A stretch of DNA of 29,388 nt from a virus. The stretch is taken from positions 1-29,388 of the IMG/VR virus record IMGVR_UViG_3300045996_000799. The stretch is one strand, 5' to 3'. The notes beneath the pieces were generated by a model. The model saw only the letters and a list, made by a program, of their open reading frames with translations, was not told the origin of the DNA and did not search any database. Of this stretch, positions 7,838-14,619 are shown in pieces. The position numbers and the translations under genes are program-made. Each line of letters begins with the position of its first letter. Position 1 is the first letter of the stretch.

Positions 7838-8356
7838 TCAGTCCAAACTGAGCCTCGGAGCCAGCATCGCCATAGCCGCACTACCTGCCGCAGCCTGTGC
7901 CCGGTCTATCTCTTGTGACAACCAACGGGCCAGGTCGCGCGTTTCATGGGGGAACTGGCGGTCGAAGTTGAGTTTCCCGGTGGCTAGGCAGTGGGAGCAC
8001 TCATCCCCTTGGATCGGGGTGTCCTTGATGACCGTGTATCCCGTCCCTCCGCAGGGCAGGCAGATGCCGTGCCGGTAATATGCCAAAACAGCCTTAGACA
8101 GGTCTTCAGCCTCCACGCGGGAGAACTTCAGGCGAAGGGTGCGGGACCGCTTGAAAGCCATCTCCGTCAGCTCCAGAACCACCGGGCCGGGCTTGCCATC
8201 GGCAAACAGGCGAGTCAGGGCGATTCCTAGAGCGTGCCCGTTCTTTGCTGCCAGCCCTGAGGCTCCGAGAACGTCCGTGTCTGAGAAGGTCGTCCGCTCG
8301 TCCACCGAAAGGTTGTCGGAGTTGACCGCTTGGGAATATCTCTCGGTGATTCTCAT
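7838..8356 (-). CDS. Putative late antiterminator, Q-like, zinc-binding
   Basis: A 172-residue protein with two DnaJ-type zinc motifs: C99-x2-C102-GGTG and C120-x2-C123-LATG. Several phage Q-type antiterminators carry a zinc-binding module of this kind. The position is the stronger argument. It is the last gene of the early minus operon, and directly after it come a promoter, two terminators and the late genes, as in lambda Q-pR'-tR'. It would load onto RNA polymerase at the late promoter so that the terminators are read through. Start ATG at 8354-8356, with GAGGGG seven bases upstream. Assignment to a named Q family is unconfirmed. Confidence 0.65.
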   Translation of the reverse strand: MRITERYSQAVNSDNLSVDERTTFSDTDVLGASGLAAKNGHALGIALTRLFADGKPGPVVLELTEMAFKRSRTLRLKFSRVEAEDLSKAVLAYYRHGICLPCGGTGYTVIKDTPIQGDECSHCLATGKLNFDRQFPHETRDLARWLSQEIDRAQAAAGSAAMAMLAPRLSLD

Positions 8357-8380
8357 TCCTCTGCCCCTCTCTTGTAGTTG

Positions 8381-8884
8381 TCAAGCCATCAAAGCAGCAA
8401 ATGGGTTAGTCACATCCCGCCAAGCGAGTCCCTTGCGAATCTTGTTGATCGTGGAGATGTGCACCCCATAGGCACCAGCCAATTCCCGGGTCGGCTTCTC
8501 GCTGGATCGGATGAGACTCACCGCGTCCTGCGTCAGCTTTGCCCGGTGCTCGATGTTGAACGTCCTTTGGCTGGCCGCTCGCTTGAGCTTCACTGACAGG
8601 CGGGCTCCGTTCTTTTGGGCAACCTGGGCGTGATTCGTCATCGTCAGATGTTCGGGATTAAGGCACTTTGGGTTGCCGCACTTGGTTGTGATGAGCCGCC
8701 CGGCAGGGATCGCACCTTTGACGATCTGCCACACAACCCGGCGGGTGGAAAGGACCGTCCTGCCGTTCTTGCCGTACCCGACATAGAGGTTGATCTTGGG
8801 GACGCCTGCGGACGAACAGATGCCAGTCCATTCCCAGCAATCGCCGCACTCGATGCACTTGGCTTTGATGTCGTCTAGGTTCAA
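8381..8884 (-). CDS. HNH endonuclease with C-terminal HTH (homing type)
   Basis: Probable DNA endonuclease. The N-terminal half shows CIECGDCWEWTG and, around residues 48-80, the HNH pattern RRVVWQIVKG...CLNPEHL with the conserved His79. Residues about 110-155 form a small helix-turn-helix (LAGAYGVHISTINKIRKG), as in free-standing homing endonucleases with NUMOD-like DNA-binding ends. ATG overlaps the upstream stop (ATGA). Such genes often move by themselves and occur between nin-region genes. It could also serve as a packaging-associated HNH nuclease, but it lies away from terminase, which makes that less likely. Confidence 0.8.
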   Translation of the reverse strand: MNLDDIKAKCIECGDCWEWTGICSSAGVPKINLYVGYGKNGRTVLSTRRVVWQIVKGAIPAGRLITTKCGNPKCLNPEHLTMTNHAQVAQKNGARLSVKLKRAASQRTFNIEHRAKLTQDAVSLIRSSEKPTRELAGAYGVHISTINKIRKGLAWRDVTNPFAALMA

Positions 8885-9147
8885 GACTGCGCCTCCATGA
8901 TTTCCTTCATGGTCACGGCCATGGGAATGCGGCAGCTACCGTCCACGGCGTATTCGTGGCGCTTCCTGCCCTCACTCCTTGGGTATCGCTTCACAAACCC
9001 TCGGGCGGCCATCATTCCGATGAAGTTGCACACCTTCTCGCTGGTGCTGCCTAGCTCCTGGGCAATCTCACCCACACCCCAGCGGCCACCATTGCTCAAG
9101 ATCAGCAGCCAAATGGTCTTGGTGCTCAAGCTGTCGTCTTCTGTCAC
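8881..9147 (-). CDS. Winged-helix DNA-binding protein (88 aa)
   Basis: Residues about 10-60 form a compact winged-helix: a first helix (TIWLLILSNGGRWGVGEIAQ), a recognition-like helix (STSEKVCNFIGMMAARG), then a wing rich in Arg and Lys (KRYPRSEGRKRHEY). GTG start overlaps the ninG stop (GTGA), and its stop overlaps the HNH start. It is probably a small transcriptional regulator of the early operon, with unknown target. Confidence 0.75.
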   Translation of the reverse strand: MTEDDSLSTKTIWLLILSNGGRWGVGEIAQELGSTSEKVCNFIGMMAARGFVKRYPRSEGRKRHEYAVDGSCRIPMAVTMKEIMEAQS

Positions 9148-9707
9148 TCGTTCTCCAATCTCTTTTCCATGCGTCTTAGGCGCTTGCCCATGACTGCCTT
9201 AAACCGCTTGTAGTAGTCGATAGGCGGCTTGAACGTCTGGTTCTGCGCCATCAGCCAATCAACCTTGTCTTGCCCGATCTTTGCGATCAGACGGGGGCGG
9301 TAATCGTGGATGTTCCCGCCCTTGTCCTTGTTGCACGATGAGCAGGATTTGTGAATATTCCAGAGGTGGAATTGCACCGCCGACGCTGCTCCGTGGCTCC
9401 TGAAGTGCGATCCGTGCCACTGACCTCCCCACGTTGCCGGGAGATGGCAGGAGATGCACCCATCGTTGCGGTCCCGAAGCCGGGCGATCTTCTGCACGAT
9501 CTTTCGGCACTCGTCCTCCCACTGAGCGCGCGTCTTGATCTTCTCTTTGCGCTCCCGGAATGCTTCCCGCTCCTTGGTCTTGTCCAGCCTCACCTTGCGA
9601 TGGGCGCAGCGGGGAGAGCACACCGCCTGCATGGGCCTGGCAGGCATGAAAGGCTTGGCGCAGACGCTGCACGCCTTGGACTTCGGGGCGTGGGGGCGGA
9701 GGGTCAT
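9144..9707 (-). CDS. ninG: NinG-like recombination protein (Rap)
   Basis: Member of the lambda NinG (Rap) family, a structure-specific endonuclease that acts on recombination intermediates. Visible features are an N-terminal four-Cys zinc finger (CSVC...CSPRC), a basic coiled-coil, and an HNH-like core CISC...GSHFRSHG...CSSCNKDKGGN. I chose the ATG at 9705-9707, which overlaps the preceding stop (ATGA) as most genes here do; an upstream in-frame GTG (9720-9722) would add five residues. It lies beside ninB in a lambda-like nin region. Confidence 0.9.
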   Translation of the reverse strand: MTLRPHAPKSKACSVCAKPFMPARPMQAVCSPRCAHRKVRLDKTKEREAFRERKEKIKTRAQWEDECRKIVQKIARLRDRNDGCISCHLPATWGGQWHGSHFRSHGAASAVQFHLWNIHKSCSSCNKDKGGNIHDYRPRLIAKIGQDKVDWLMAQNQTFKPPIDYYKRFKAVMGKRLRRMEKRLENE

Positions 9708-9898
9708 TCCGGCGTCAACCACTCAAAGCGGAACTTCCACAGGTAAAGAGCTTTTCGGTAGCCGTTGCGCTCAGAGAAAAGCGCGAGACTTTTCGGCCTC
9801 ATGCTGACGTGCGGGCCGTAGCCGCAAATGCGGAACCAGAAGCACAGGCTGTAGACGCCTCGCCCCATTGCTCCGCAGAACAGCGGAAATTCGTTCAT
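9704..9898 (-). CDS. Small conserved phage protein (64 aa)
   Basis: Aromatic and Arg-rich small protein whose pattern (GRGVYSLCFWFRICGYG, then FSERNGYRKALYLW, then RFEWLTPE) I recognise as a common unnamed nin-region protein in phages. I use ATG 9896-9898, which overlaps the ninB stop (ATGA) with GGAG eight bases upstream; a longer version to 9931 would run into ninB. Function unknown. Confidence 0.8.
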   Translation of the reverse strand: MNEFPLFCGAMGRGVYSLCFWFRICGYGPHVSMRPKSLALFSERNGYRKALYLWKFRFEWLTPE

Positions 9899-10245
9899 TG
9901 GCTCAACTCCACTCCGTTCATTGCCGCCCATGCGTGCAAAAATTCAACGAATTCGCTTGCGTCCTGCTTGGTGAACTTGCGGGACTGCAATCCAATCTCC
10001 ACCACTCCATCCCCGGTCAGGTTGGGGATGACCTTTCCCCTTGGTCGCTTCGTCTCTTTGGCGAAGGCGTCCAGCAACAGGCGCTTCCAGCTCTCCGCGT
10101 CCCACTTCGATCCAAGGTGGGAGGCTTGCTCCGCGATTTCCGCGATAGCCGCGTGGTACTTTTCCTCTTGGCTGCGGGACTTGATGGGACGCGATGAAAG
10201 ACTCTCCGGCCGGTTAGTGGACGAGCCCACATGAAATGAATTCAC
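9895..10245 (-). CDS. ninB: NinB-like recombination mediator carrying an LGSS-type repeat at its N-terminus
   Basis: Residues from about 25 match lambda NinB (Orf), which helps load RecA-like recombinases on SSB-coated DNA: RSQEEKYHAAIAEIA, KWDAESWKRLLLDAF, IPNLTGDGVVEIG, then a C-terminal ASEFVEFLHAW. Compared with lambda NinB, about 45 N-terminal residues are absent. In their place stands a peptide encoded by the dispersed repeat (HVGSSTNRPESLSS). Compact NinB versions may exist in other phages, so true truncation is uncertain. GTG start (10243-10245) overlaps the upstream stop, with GGAG six bases before it. Confidence 0.85.
   Translation of the reverse strand: MNSFHVGSSTNRPESLSSRPIKSRSQEEKYHAAIAEIAEQASHLGSKWDAESWKRLLLDAFAKETKRPRGKVIPNLTGDGVVEIGLQSRKFTKQDASEFVEFLHAWAAMNGVELSQ
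10193..10231 (-). repeat. Dispersed repeat R1 (sense, start of ninB)
   Basis: In gene direction: GTGGGCTCGTCC, ten variable bases, CGGAGAGTCTTTCATC. It begins about 14 bases after the ninB start and encodes VGSS...PESLS in frame. Confidence 0.9.
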
Positions 10246-10394
10246 TTCCTGCTCCAGTTCTCATAAGCAGCACGCGGGGTCTGTCCACAGGCCCAAGTCA
10301 TGGAGGACTCAGCCAATCGACCACACCTCCACCAACCGCGATACAGCCACAGGCGAGGCTTGGCAGGCTTGGTGTCTTCAAGAAGGCTGACCAT
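10242..10394 (-). CDS. Small conserved phage protein (50 aa)
   Basis: Trp and Arg-rich peptide (RLWLYRGWWRCGR, then TWACGQTPRAAYENW) of a type often found in phage nin regions; no function is known. The ATG (10392-10394) is provided by the edge of an antisense repeat copy, with AAAGGA about ten bases upstream inside the same repeat. The stop overlaps the ninB GTG. So the repeat supplies both the ribosome-binding region and the start codon. Confidence 0.75.
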   Translation of the reverse strand: MVSLLEDTKPAKPRLWLYRGWWRCGRLAESSMTWACGQTPRAAYENWSRK

Positions 10395-10432
10395 GTGGGC
10401 TCGTCCTTTGCATAGGGCGGAGAGTCACGCTT
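10391..10432 (+). repeat. Dispersed repeat R2 (antisense, methyltransferase end)
   Basis: Plus strand reads GTGGGCTCGTCC, eleven bases, CGGAGAGTC. It covers the last codons of the methyltransferase gene (stop at 10425) and the start of the next gene, antisense to transcription. Confidence 0.85.
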
Positions 10433-11105
10433 CGATTCCAAGCTGCTCCGGCCTGCGGATAGGCTCGGCGGCGAAGAGGGGGCGTTGCTTGTAGGCTTGC
10501 TCGATGCGGCGGCAAGCGATGTCGAAGTACTTGGGTTCGCGCTCGATGCCGATGAAGGAGCGATGCATCTGCACCGCCGCCACACCTGTCGTGCCGGAGC
10601 CCATGAAGGGATCGAGAATTAACAGCGCATCTCCAACCTGCTCGATGCACCATTGCATGAGAGCCAACGGCTTCTGAGTGGGATGCTCTGGGCCTTCCTG
10701 CCAGAGATGCGTCCGGTGGAGTTGGAAAATGCGCAGCGGCTTGTCCAAGTTCGTGTAGGCAAGCTCGCCGTCCGACATCGTTAGGCCCTTCTGTGCCTTA
10801 TCCCAAACGAACCAGCAGCGCGCAGCCGGGAGCCCGAAGTAGTTGCCTCCCCAGATGACTTGCACCTTGGAACACGCCCGCAAGGCGTCAAACAATTCGA
10901 TGCTGGGCGTTTCGCTGTCCCACCCCATGAACTCATGCGCCTTGCGGAGCTGAGTCCCGTTCCTGCGCTCAGAGCCCTTCTGTCCATCTATGCCGATGCC
11001 GTAGGGCGGGTCCGTAATCACCGCATCCACCTTCGGCAGCGTCGGCAGAATCTCCATGCAGTCGCCCAGATACAGCCGGGCGTCTCCGATCTGCTCAACC
11101 CTCAT
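10425..11105 (-). CDS. DNA N4-cytosine/N6-adenine methyltransferase, beta class
   Basis: S-adenosylmethionine-dependent DNA methyltransferase of 226 residues. Motif IV DPPY (residues 32-35) comes first and the SAM-binding motif [10 protein letters not shown] (165-173) near the C-terminus, which is the beta-class order. HPTQKP (141-146) is also typical. It has no partner restriction gene, so it is probably an orphan enzyme that protects phage DNA or resets host marks. ATG at 11103-11105 overlaps the upstream gene by 11 bases. Its last codons lie within an antisense copy of the dispersed repeat, so its C-terminal tail may be repeat-derived. Confidence 0.93.
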   Translation of the reverse strand: MRVEQIGDARLYLGDCMEILPTLPKVDAVITDPPYGIGIDGQKGSERRNGTQLRKAHEFMGWDSETPSIELFDALRACSKVQVIWGGNYFGLPAARCWFVWDKAQKGLTMSDGELAYTNLDKPLRIFQLHRTHLWQEGPEHPTQKPLALMQWCIEQVGDALLILDPFMGSGTTGVAAVQMHRSFIGIEREPKYFDIACRRIEQAYKQRPLFAAEPIRRPEQLGIEA

Positions 11106-11268
11106 CTTTCATCTCCCTCACCGGCAACCCTTGGAACATTGCTGCGTATTGGCGAAGCCTTGTCGTCAGCAACTGCACCAAGCAAGCGTTGCGCTCTGAC
11201 TCGCTGTCGGGGTAGTGCCTTTGGGCGAGCGAATGCAGCATCTCTAGCTGCTCGTCAATGCTTGTCAT
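11095..11268 (-). CDS. Hypothetical helical protein (57 aa)
   Basis: Small, charged helical protein (opening [19 protein letters not shown]). I chose ATG 11266-11268, which overlaps the upstream stop (ATGA) and has AAGGA three bases before it. A longer in-frame version to 11439 would overlap a better-supported gene across its whole length. Function unknown; the context is between replication and methyltransferase genes. Confidence 0.65.
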   Translation of the reverse strand: MTSIDEQLEMLHSLAQRHYPDSESERNACLVQLLTTRLRQYAAMFQGLPVREMKDEG

Positions 11269-11456
11269 TTGTCCTTGATCCACTTTTCCCGTGTCGCCTG
11301 TATCTCCAGGCTCACCGGCTGATGTTTCTTGCAACCACCGTGGGGTGGCAGGTATTCCCATCTCTCGCCAAGTGCGCAGACACACAACCGAAGCCGAACC
11401 ATCGCGGGCGGGGTCTTTTTCGGTGTCCAGTGTTCGCACGTCAGGCAGTCAGGCAT
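11265..11456 (-). CDS. Cys-rich small protein (63 aa)
   Basis: Contains CLTCEHW near the N-terminus and CVC plus HGGCKKHQP further on, a probable zinc-binding fold common in unnamed phage proteins. ATG at 11454-11456, with weak ribosome-binding signal, overlaps the upstream gene by 16 bases, and its stop overlaps the next start. The reading frame is preferred over a competing frame because of the Cys/His pattern and coupling. Function unknown. Confidence 0.65.
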   Translation of the reverse strand: MPDCLTCEHWTPKKTPPAMVRLRLCVCALGERWEYLPPHGGCKKHQPVSLEIQATREKWIKDK

Positions 11457-11581
11457 CCGTCACCCAGCACGATCAGCGCCCACTTCACGCGAGACGGCTC
11501 AACACGCAGGCCATTCCTCACCAGGTCGAGGATTTCGTGCGCCAGCCGCTTCTTGGCCGGGATGTTGTTGCGTAGGGTCAT
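11441..11581 (-). CDS. Small basic protein (46 aa)
   Basis: Short protein starting MTLRNNIPAKKRLAHEIL and continuing with a helix and a VKWALIVLGDG segment, like other unnamed nin-region proteins. ATG (11579-11581) overlaps the stop of the P-like gene (ATGA) and has GGGAGA six bases upstream. Function unknown. Confidence 0.65.
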   Translation of the reverse strand: MTLRNNIPAKKRLAHEILDLVRNGLRVEPSRVKWALIVLGDGCLTA

Positions 11582-12033
11582 GCGTGCTCTCCCTTGTGCG
11601 CCAGTGCCTCTTTAGCCATCCGAAGGACGAGCGGGGCGATGCGCTCTCCACCGTCCGCGCGGCCAACGATTCGCTTGGCCCAATCCACACCGATGCGCCC
11701 TGCAGGCTTGCTGAGGACCGGGGCGAGCTTTGCCAGTTCTTCCGCAATGCGCGCAGGGTCGGCCTTGGGAGCCTCCAGGCGGGGCAGTTCGTCAGGCGGT
11801 GCGCGGCGGGCCAGAAACTTGAACTGGAGGGCGTTCGGGGCCGTTTCCGGGGGCAGGTTTTGCAGCGCCCAAGCAATCGCCTTGGGGTGGTTTTCAAACC
11901 CTGAAAGCTCATGCGCCCAATCGGATTTCACGGCGTTCAGGTCGATATCCGACCACTTGCGCAGGAACGACTGGCCGTAGATCAGGGTCAGCTTGTCGAA
12001 GATCCTGTCAACCCAGGAGACGGGTAGTGCCAT
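11578..12033 (-). CDS. Replication protein P-like helicase loader
   Basis: A 151-residue protein resembling lambda P: it begins with a short helix (VDRIFDKLTLIYG), then FLRKWSDIDLNAVKSDWAHEL, then an Ala and Pro-rich helical region. Lambda P brings host DnaB helicase to the origin-bound O complex. The ATG at 12031-12033 has GGAGG six bases upstream and overlaps the O-like gene. A longer frame reaching 12255 lacks such a signal and would overlap the O gene deeply. The O-P order is the same as in lambda. Confidence 0.8.
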   Translation of the reverse strand: MALPVSWVDRIFDKLTLIYGQSFLRKWSDIDLNAVKSDWAHELSGFENHPKAIAWALQNLPPETAPNALQFKFLARRAPPDELPRLEAPKADPARIAEELAKLAPVLSKPAGRIGVDWAKRIVGRADGGERIAPLVLRMAKEALAHKGEHA

Positions 12034-12814
12034 CGGTGGCCTCCATGTCGAAGAATTGGGCGGCGTCTTGAACGGCGACACCGGGAGCCGCTTGTTGGGT
12101 GCGCTGGCGCTGTTCGGTGCGCCACTGAGGTTCGGCTGAGCCGGAAACAAGGCGGGGCTTCTTCGCCTGCCTCTCTGCGTACCAGTCGGGGCGGAACCCG
12201 ATCCAGCCGTATTCGCAGCAAGCCTCCACCGCACGCTCCACGGTGATCCCGGCATCCTCTGCCCCTCGGATCAATCCCTTGGCAGCGGTGCTGGTGAACT
12301 TGCCCCCCTTCTTTGCCCTCCTGACCTCCAGGTAATCGGCAAACAGCGCGGGCGTCACGCCCGGAAGGGCGTCGCTTCCCACTTCTCCTGAACGTAGTGA
12401 AGGAGAGTGGGTTTGGCTTTGGCTTTGGCTAGCTTTCGAGCTGGGTTCGTGCTGGGTTCCATCTGATAACCCGCTGGGTTCTTGCGGGGTTTTCGGTTTA
12501 CGGGGTCTGCCACCCTTCTTCCCGTTCTCCCTGGCTGCTTCAATCAGGGGACGAGCCTTCTCGATCTGCTCGTCTGCCTTGCTCTGTGTCCAGCCTTCCG
12601 GGGTCTTCTCCCAGAACCGGGCCAGCACCTTGTCTACGTCGATGCGATCAGCCTTGGTCATGGCGCGGCAGATGCTGTAGCACTCGTCTGGGGGAATGGG
12701 TTGCTCGGTGCTGTAGTAGTGGTCCAGCAGGCGGTCGTAGGCTCCGAACTGAGCGAGCGTCAGCCCGCCTGTCTTGGCCGTGATGTCGCCAATGAACCGC
12801 TTGTAGAAGTTCAC
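12008..12814 (-). CDS. Replication initiator O-like, DUF1376 domain
   Basis: Residues 1-90 are a DUF1376-type domain (YKRFIGDITAKTGGLTLAQFGAYDRLL...), common in phage replication initiators. A low-complexity linker follows (about 100-150), then a C-terminal region with RPDWYAER, possibly contacting DNA or the helicase loader. GTG start overlaps the upstream stop (GTGA), and the P-like gene follows. Short direct repeats inside the linker-coding part (12412-12481) look like an origin placed within the initiator gene, as in lambda O. Confidence 0.85.
   Translation of the reverse strand: MNFYKRFIGDITAKTGGLTLAQFGAYDRLLDHYYSTEQPIPPDECYSICRAMTKADRIDVDKVLARFWEKTPEGWTQSKADEQIEKARPLIEAARENGKKGGRPRKPKTPQEPSGLSDGTQHEPSSKASQSQSQTHSPSLRSGEVGSDALPGVTPALFADYLEVRRAKKGGKFTSTAAKGLIRGAEDAGITVERAVEACCEYGWIGFRPDWYAERQAKKPRLVSGSAEPQWRTEQRQRTQQAAPGVAVQDAAQFFDMEATDGTTRLLG
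12412..12481. repeat. Candidate replication origin iterons inside O-like gene
   Basis: Three tandem TTTGGC units (12412-12429) are followed by three exact GCTGGGTTC units starting at 12440, 12451 and 12473, i.e. spaced 11 and 22 bases, about one and two helical turns. Lambda ori also lies within the initiator gene as iterons. A low-complexity linker could produce some repetition by itself, so the origin role is inference. Confidence 0.5.
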
Positions 12815-13104
12815 GCAGCCAAGCCTCTCGTCCTGCTACCCCGCACCCGCAGCGCCTCGGCTTCGGCCTGCCACCACCTGTCACGGTCCCCAGCGTCTGC
12901 CAGGTTTCCGTGCTTCTCGTACTCACGTTGGGCAGCGCAGAACCTCTCAGCGCATTCGCAGATGTAGGTCTGCAAAGCTGAGTCACTCATCTCGGACAGG
13001 GTTTCGAGGTTCTGTCTTACAAAATGGATGAGCGTCGATGCGGGAAACTCAGGCGAGCGCGAATCCGTGTCGTCGCTGGCGTCAAGGGAAAGAGCGGGGA
13101 TCAT
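12811..13104 (-). CDS. Hypothetical protein (97 aa)
   Basis: Unrecognised acidic and helical protein with one CEC pair and a Trp pair. ATG 13102-13104 has GGAGA six bases upstream, and its stop overlaps the O-like GTG, so it is part of the replication operon. No motif suggests a function. Confidence 0.75.
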   Translation of the reverse strand: MIPALSLDASDDTDSRSPEFPASTLIHFVRQNLETLSEMSDSALQTYICECAERFCAAQREYEKHGNLADAGDRDRWWQAEAEALRVRGSRTRGLAA

Positions 13105-13118
13105 GTTTTGTCTCCGGG

Positions 13119-13901
13119 TTAGGCGGTTGCCTTAGCGAGAGCTGCGTAGACCAGAGGCGTGACGGCGACAAGTTCGCGCCATTCCTCGTCCGTATAGTCC
13201 ACGAGGTTCCCGCCCTCCTTGCTGTCAGCGGCCACGGGAATCAGCTTTGCAAGCCGTTGCAGCGCCTCCAGCAGTTCCGGGGCTGCAGCTATCAGGCGGG
13301 CGTCTGCCTTCATTCGCTCAAGCGCGGGGGGTGCGATTTCCTTGCACCACTTCTGACCGTAATCCGCACCGTCTAGGCAGACAGGTCCAACGCGAATTCC
13401 GCCAGTCATGCAGTCGTATCCAAGGCAATCGTCGTACTCACCAATGGCCCACGGTCCCGGCGTGTGCGCAGCCTTTCCGAGACTCTCCGGCCCATTCGCA
13501 GGCAATTTCAACTTGACCGAGCTGTCCCCGGCTTCTCCACCAATCGGCTTGAACCCTTTAACTGAGCGGTCCAGCCGTTCGATTTCGGCCAGCATCAGCG
13601 CGGCGGCGCGCACTAGATTGCGGCGTCTGTCCTTCGGCTTCCACCACTGCACGGACCAGCCAGTCCACTCCCACAACTTGCGCAGTTCCACCGTGCCCAC
13701 CTGGATGGCGCGCTGGTCAGCGATGGCATAGCACGCTGCCGCCACTGCCATGGCACCGTCGCCGTGTTCGTCGTCGTGCTGCGCCGTCCAGCCCTCGGCA
13801 TTGATCTGGCGATGCCGCTCGGCCAGCACATCGCGTGCAGCCTCGGAAAGACTCTCCGCCGTGCCGCCGGACGAGCCCAAATGGTCTTTGTTGTCTTCCA
13901 T
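13119..13901 (-). CDS. Chimeric early protein: repeat tag plus two phage modules (260 aa)
   Basis: The N-terminus (MEDNKDHLGSSGGTAESLS) is repeat-encoded. Residues about 22-125 form a common phage module (RQINAEGWTAQHDDEHGDG, then WWKPKDRRRNLVRAAALML). After a second, degenerate repeat at the junction (LPANGPESLGKA), a different widespread module follows (HTPGPW..., then ARLIAAAPELLEAL). The latter also occurs alone as the 93-aa gene at 16707. I use ATG 13899-13901, right after the upstream stop, with GAGG nearby; the longer frame to 13988 would overlap another gene. Biochemical role unknown. Confidence 0.8.
   Translation of the reverse strand: MEDNKDHLGSSGGTAESLSEAARDVLAERHRQINAEGWTAQHDDEHGDGAMAVAAACYAIADQRAIQVGTVELRKLWEWTGWSVQWWKPKDRRRNLVRAAALMLAEIERLDRSVKGFKPIGGEAGDSSVKLKLPANGPESLGKAAHTPGPWAIGEYDDCLGYDCMTGGIRVGPVCLDGADYGQKWCKEIAPPALERMKADARLIAAAPELLEALQRLAKLIPVAADSKEGGNLVDYTDEEWRELVAVTPLVYAALAKATA
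13478..13512 (-). repeat. Dispersed repeat R3 (degenerate, at module junction)
   Basis: Keeps GACTCTCCGG (CCGGAGAGTC in gene sense) but the GGGCTCGTCC half is eroded. It encodes PANGPESLG between two domains of the 260-aa protein. Confidence 0.45.
13845..13881 (-). repeat. Dispersed repeat R4 (sense, gene start)
   Basis: In gene direction TTGGGCTCGTCC, ten bases, CGGAGAGTCTTTC. It begins seven codons into the 260-aa gene and encodes LGSSGGTAESLS. Confidence 0.9.
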
Positions 13902-13902
13902 G

Positions 13903-14037
13903 TCACACCCTCGGATGGTTATGAGGATCGTTGTTATCCTGCTCACAGCTAGAGCAGAAGAACCAGACAGCACCGAAAAGGAATCCAACGATGCAGGCGG
14001 TCATCCAGACGTAATCGGGGATTTCAGGCAGGTTCAT
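13903..14037 (-). CDS. Small membrane protein (44 aa)
   Basis: One membrane segment (about residues 9-27: VWMTACIVGFLFGAVWFF) followed by a hydrophilic tail with CSSCEQ. ATG 14035-14037 is preceded by AAGGAG at good distance, and it overlaps the upstream stop. Role unknown; possibly superinfection exclusion or host-membrane modification. Confidence 0.75.
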   Translation of the reverse strand: MNLPEIPDYVWMTACIVGFLFGAVWFFCSSCEQDNNDPHNHPRV

Positions 14038-14192
14038 TGCTGCTCCTTGCGGCCAATCAACAGCCAATGAGAGAACAATCCCGCCGCAGAAAAGAACGTG
14101 GCGGTCCACCATTCGGACAAGGTGTCACCAACAAAGAAGCCCGCAAGGGCGAATCCCAGCGCCATGCCGACGCCAACCGTTAGGTAACTCAT
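14034..14192 (-). CDS. Small membrane protein (52 aa)
   Basis: Two hydrophobic segments (YLTVGVGMALGFALAGFFVG and FFSAAGLFSHWLLIG) around a short EWW turn, ending in a charged RKEQQ tail. ATG 14190-14192 has AAGGAG five bases upstream and overlaps the CII-like stop (ATGA). Function unknown. Confidence 0.75.
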   Translation of the reverse strand: MSYLTVGVGMALGFALAGFFVGDTLSEWWTATFFSAAGLFSHWLLIGRKEQQ

Positions 14193-14569
14193 GCAGGCTC
14201 CTTAAGTGATGCGAGCATGTTCAGCATTTCCGGGACCGCCCCTTCCAGCTTGGCAAGCAAGCGAGAGCGACGGGCCTCCGGGGTGTCCATGTACTTGGCC
14301 GCGAGGTATTCGATAACCGCCGCAGCCTCCCCGGTGCTGGCAATCCATGCCTCCAGGTCGTCGCAGTTCATGCGCTGGGTGTCGCCCTCTGCCGGGTTCA
14401 ACTTGCGGGCCAGCGTGCTAGGAGCCATGTCCATATCCCCGGCCTGCGTCTTTTGCGACTTCGCCGTCACCGTGGATCGGTGCGCTACGTAGTGGCGTAG
14501 AGTGGGGAAACGGTCGGGTAGCGCAGGCTCAAAACTGAAGGTCAGTTGAGAGGGGGAAATAGATGGCAT
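14189..14569 (-). CDS. CII-like transcription regulator (126 aa)
   Basis: The centre has a helix-turn-helix of the kind seen in phage CII-like regulators: a segment ending SQKTQAGDMDMAPSTLARKL, then MNCDDLEAWI, and a helical C-terminus. It lies two genes downstream of cro, the cII position in lambdoid phages, where such a protein would activate repressor and integrase transcription. No promoter target could be confirmed. The start at 14567-14569 is the first ATG and the exact N-terminus is uncertain. Confidence 0.6.
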   Translation of the reverse strand: MPSISPSQLTFSFEPALPDRFPTLRHYVAHRSTVTAKSQKTQAGDMDMAPSTLARKLNPAEGDTQRMNCDDLEAWIASTGEAAAVIEYLAAKYMDTPEARRSRLLAKLEGAVPEMLNMLASLKEPA

Positions 14570-14619
14570 GTTGGATTCCCGTCTGTTGCCGTCTCAGCGC
14601 GAGACAAAAAAACGATGAT

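Noticed and set aside
10860-11615. 251-codon plus-strand frame
   Set aside because: Antisense to a methyltransferase with clear DPPY motif and to coupled small genes.
12034-12255. N-terminal extension of the P-like gene
   Set aside because: Sequence is an off-frame translation of the O-like gene; ATG 12033 has GGAGG at proper distance.
13902-13988. N-terminal extension of the 260-aa chimeric gene
   Set aside because: Would overlap a membrane micro-gene with a strong ribosome-binding site; ATG at 13901 follows that gene's stop.
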